Part shown: positions 62,034 to 64,000 of the stretch, one piece after another
How the letters are laid out: every line of letters begins with the position of its first letter
Numbering within the stretch: the first letter of the stretch is position 1
NCBI GenBank assembly: GCA_965277025.1
Contig: OZ255706.1
Coordinates: forward strand, 3,286,001 to 3,350,000
DNA length: 64,000 nt
Reading direction: 5' to 3'
From: Methylomarinum sp965277025
GTDB lineage: Bacteria; Pseudomonadota; Gammaproteobacteria; Methylococcales; Methylomonadaceae
Translations under genes and position numbers: made by a program
Notes under the pieces: model-generated
What the model was told of the DNA's origin: nothing
Seen by the model: only the letters and a program-made list of their open reading frames with translations
Databases searched by the model: none

Positions 62034-62966
62034 GTGACTAATCAATCATTTATTTTTGACCAGATTCACCTGGAAGTGGCGCGTAATGCCTCTGATGATT
62101 TCAATCTTTTCCATGACAAACACAAATGGCTGCAAATCACTCATAATCCATTCAAAGGCCCGATTGCGCTCGGCTTTCAACTGAATACACTGATTGAATA
62201 CCAGATTTTTTTGCACAGAATAGCCCATCATGAAAATAAAATAATCGACGAAAACAAACTTCGTTTCAGCAATTATCAAGTAACATTCGTCAATGCGTTA
62301 AGGCCTCAACATGCTTTTGAATTGATTCTGAAAAAAACGCTGATCAATACCATCCCGGAATTGACCCTGAGTAACCGGGTGGCAATCAAATCAGATCATA
62401 AAACCATTCTGCTAGGCTTGAAAAAAGAGACCCCACAAGCTTTGTTTTTGAATAATATCAACCTGGAAAACCTGCCAGATTTAGATACACTCGCCGATAA
62501 AAGCACAGTTCCAGGTACTGATTATTTCCTGAAAAGAAAATTCATCAACAAAGGCAATGTCAAAAATTTTCTGGCCGGCTCCCTGGCAGAACCCTCCGAT
62601 TATTTCGATGAACTGGAACACATCGCCCATTATCCTGAAATCTTCCCATGTAGTTTGACTTCAGGCGCACTACTGGAAAAAGCCCAACTCGAACAACATG
62701 ATTTCAAACGTAACCCAATGGTTTACACCTCTCATGAAATCTCCGTTGACCGGCATTTTTTAAAACAGGTTAAAGACAATGAAAAACTGCATATTCTGGT
62801 CAAACAGCATCCGGAATCTCCGGGAAACACATTAAACCAGACTGACATTTTACACAGAAGCTATGATTGTTTTGGCCTGATCAATCGACACGATGTACTG
62901 TTCCGCATTCGCCTCAACCTAGTGCCGCTGGAGGAAATTTTGAAGAACCTGCGAAACAGGATTTAA
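62034..62966 (+). CDS. Hypothetical protein with a hotdog (MaoC-like) N-terminus
   Basis: A 310-residue protein starting with GTG at 62034, 6 bases after the radical SAM gene, so probably the same operon. The first ~110 residues (VARNASDDFNLFHDKHKW and NPFKGPIALGFQLNTLIEY) resemble the S.DxNxxH and GPIAxG pattern of MaoC-type dehydratases. A second similar half may follow (~180-300, ILVKQHPESPGNTLNQTDILHRSY). A double-hotdog enzyme acting on an acyl thioester is a reasonable but unproven reading. Its role with the B12-radical SAM protein is unknown. Confidence 0.6.
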   Translation: MTNQSFIFDQIHLEVARNASDDFNLFHDKHKWLQITHNPFKGPIALGFQLNTLIEYQIFLHRIAHHENKIIDENKLRFSNYQVTFVNALRPQHAFELILKKTLINTIPELTLSNRVAIKSDHKTILLGLKKETPQALFLNNINLENLPDLDTLADKSTVPGTDYFLKRKFINKGNVKNFLAGSLAEPSDYFDELEHIAHYPEIFPCSLTSGALLEKAQLEQHDFKRNPMVYTSHEISVDRHFLKQVKDNEKLHILVKQHPESPGNTLNQTDILHRSYDCFGLINRHDVLFRIRLNLVPLEEILKNLRNRI

Positions 62967-63047
62967 TGATCAGCTATCCAACATTGACAATAAGCTATAG
63001 CAAAAATTACGATTCTGTTTTTTGGAAAACGTTTTTGTACTATTTTT

Positions 63048-64000
63048 CTCTGTACATGACAAAAAATATTAAAAGCTGGCGTAGCTCGTTGAAATGTAAT
63101 TAAATACCGCATTTTGTTTTAGCGAATATGAATAACGGGACATTACAAATCAACGAGCTGACCGTCATATTAACTGAGCACTTTCAATGGAACAAGGCAA
63201 GAATCGTTTGTTTTGTGGGTATGTTAATTGCTTTGATGGCAGTTAGCACGGTCAATCTGGCCCAGCTCGCCGTATTCTTTCCCAGTCGGGCAAAAATTTC
63301 CTCACGATATCGACGGATGCAACGATTTTTCAGTGACCATTGGCTGGATACAATGAAGTCACTCATTTCATCATGAAACTGTTTGGTTTCACTGATCAGG
63401 ATTACTATCTGACGTTAGACAGGACGAATTGGAAGTGGGGTAAAACCAATATTAATCTGCTGGTGCTTGCCGTGGTTTATCGGGGTGCCGCCATTCCTGT
63501 GTATTGGTTGCCTTTAAACAAGCGGGGCAACTCTAATACGAAGGAACGTATAGCGCTGATGAAACGCTTTATTGCGCAGTTTGGCCGACATCACATCAAA
63601 GGTCTTTTGGCTGATCGGGAGTTTATTGGAGACGAATGGATGGGCTGGTTGTTTGAGCAAGAGATTCCCTTTTATATCCGTATTCGCAACAACGCCTGGA
63701 CAACCAATGCCCAAGGCCAGCGAATACGCGTAGAGCGTTTGTTTTATGGGCTTAAGCCGGGTAGCACACGACACCTCTCAACAGCGCGCTATTTGGGAAA
63801 TTGTTCAATTTATCTCAGTGGGTTACGGCTGAGTGATGGTGAGTTATTAATCATCGTCTGTCAGCATTTGAACCCTGATGCGATTAAAATTTATGGCTTG
63901 CGTTGGGAAATCGAAACGCTTTTTGGCGGTTTAAAAGGACGGGGATTCAAACTTGAGGAAACGCGTGTAGTCGGTTATCTTCGGATCAAAAAATTGTTAG
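63048..64000 (+). mobile_element. IS-C copy 5 (IS4 family), cut by the window end
   Basis: Starts with CTCTGTACATGAC at 63048, preceded by ACTATTTTT, presumably the left arm of a 9-bp duplication whose partner is beyond the window. The sequence follows the other copies up to 64000, with small differences. Confidence 0.94.
63128..64000 (+). pseudogene. IS4-family transposase, frameshifted and partial (IS-C copy 5)
   Basis: The N-terminal frame matches the 372-residue transposase to residue ~75 (FFSDHWLD), where one T of a TT pair is missing near 63349 (GGATACAA versus GGATTACAA in other copies). The frame then ends within 10 codons at 63376. Downstream sequence in the right frame continues (LTLDRTNWKWG, LLADREFIG, RWEIETLFGGLK) to the window edge. 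As written the copy is inactive. Confidence 0.92.

Overview
The window looks like part of a gammaproteobacterial chromosome. The gene orders nadB / rpoE-rseA-rseB / lepA-lepB-DUF4845-rnc-era-recO, recA-recX / alaS-lysC-csrA-tRNA and fliL-M-N-O-P-Q-R-flhB-A-F-G-fliA are those of Pseudomonas- and Methylococcales-type genomes. I cannot fix the genus; a methanotroph-like Methylococcales relative is only a guess. Base composition is moderate, apart from one conspicuously GC-rich insertion sequence near 41 kb.

The dominant theme is insertion sequences (IS) and gene decay. I count twelve IS copies of six kinds. I label them locally: IS-A (1125 bp, IS4/IS701-like DDE, 5-bp target duplication; three copies), IS-B (1312 bp, IS630 family, TA target; two copies), IS-C (1222 bp, IS4 family, 9-bp duplication; five copies, two cut by the window edges), IS-D (ISAs1 family, 10-bp duplication), IS-E (ISNCY-like, 1686 bp) and IS-F (IS3 family, 1344 bp, 3-bp duplication). 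Element lengths, target duplications and the reading frames of the interrupted host genes agree exactly when the elements are removed in silico, so most boundaries are given to the base.

Layout. 1-235: end of an IS-C copy. 587-13608 (minus strand): a late flagellar cluster, fliL to fliA, with six separate lesions in five genes (fliM frameshift and stop, fliN frameshift, fliQ frameshift, fliR cut by IS-A that itself carries IS-B, flhA in-frame TGA). An IS-C copy also sits between the probable sigma-54 promoter and fliL. 14999-18371: ilvA, rpiA, moaA. 18479-19127: tRNA-Phe, -Asn, -Arg, -Ser. 19144-28579: csrA, lysC, alaS, a three-deep IS nest, recX, recA. 28800-30989: a SulP transporter fused to a beta-carbonic anhydrase. 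31212-40146: a miniature element, a frameshifted recO, era, rnc, a DUF4845 gene cut at its start codon by IS-A, lepB, lepA, rseB, rseA, rpoE (mucD is absent). 40237-41832: IS-D in the shared rpoE/nadB promoter gap. 41909-47974: nadB, a Nudix gene, tusA, cysG, a broken WD40 lipoprotein, a cytochrome c and a membrane protein. 48095-54998: a frameshifted IS-C, argG, a 121-bp tandem repeat array, mnmH and a SelD fusion. 55106-62966: a DUF4126 protein, a coiled-coil protein, a DUF5335 gene cut by IS-E, a B12-binding radical SAM gene cut by IS-F, and a hotdog-like partner. 63048-64000: start of another IS-C.

Working picture: housekeeping genes (translation, DNA repair, aspartate-family amino acids, NAD, siroheme, tRNA selenation) are mostly intact. 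Flagellar export and C-ring genes, recO, a periplasmic WD40 protein, a radical SAM enzyme and a DUF5335 gene are being lost. Several single-base lesions lie in homopolymer runs and could be sequencing errors; the IS insertions and the in-frame stop codons outside such runs are less easily explained that way.
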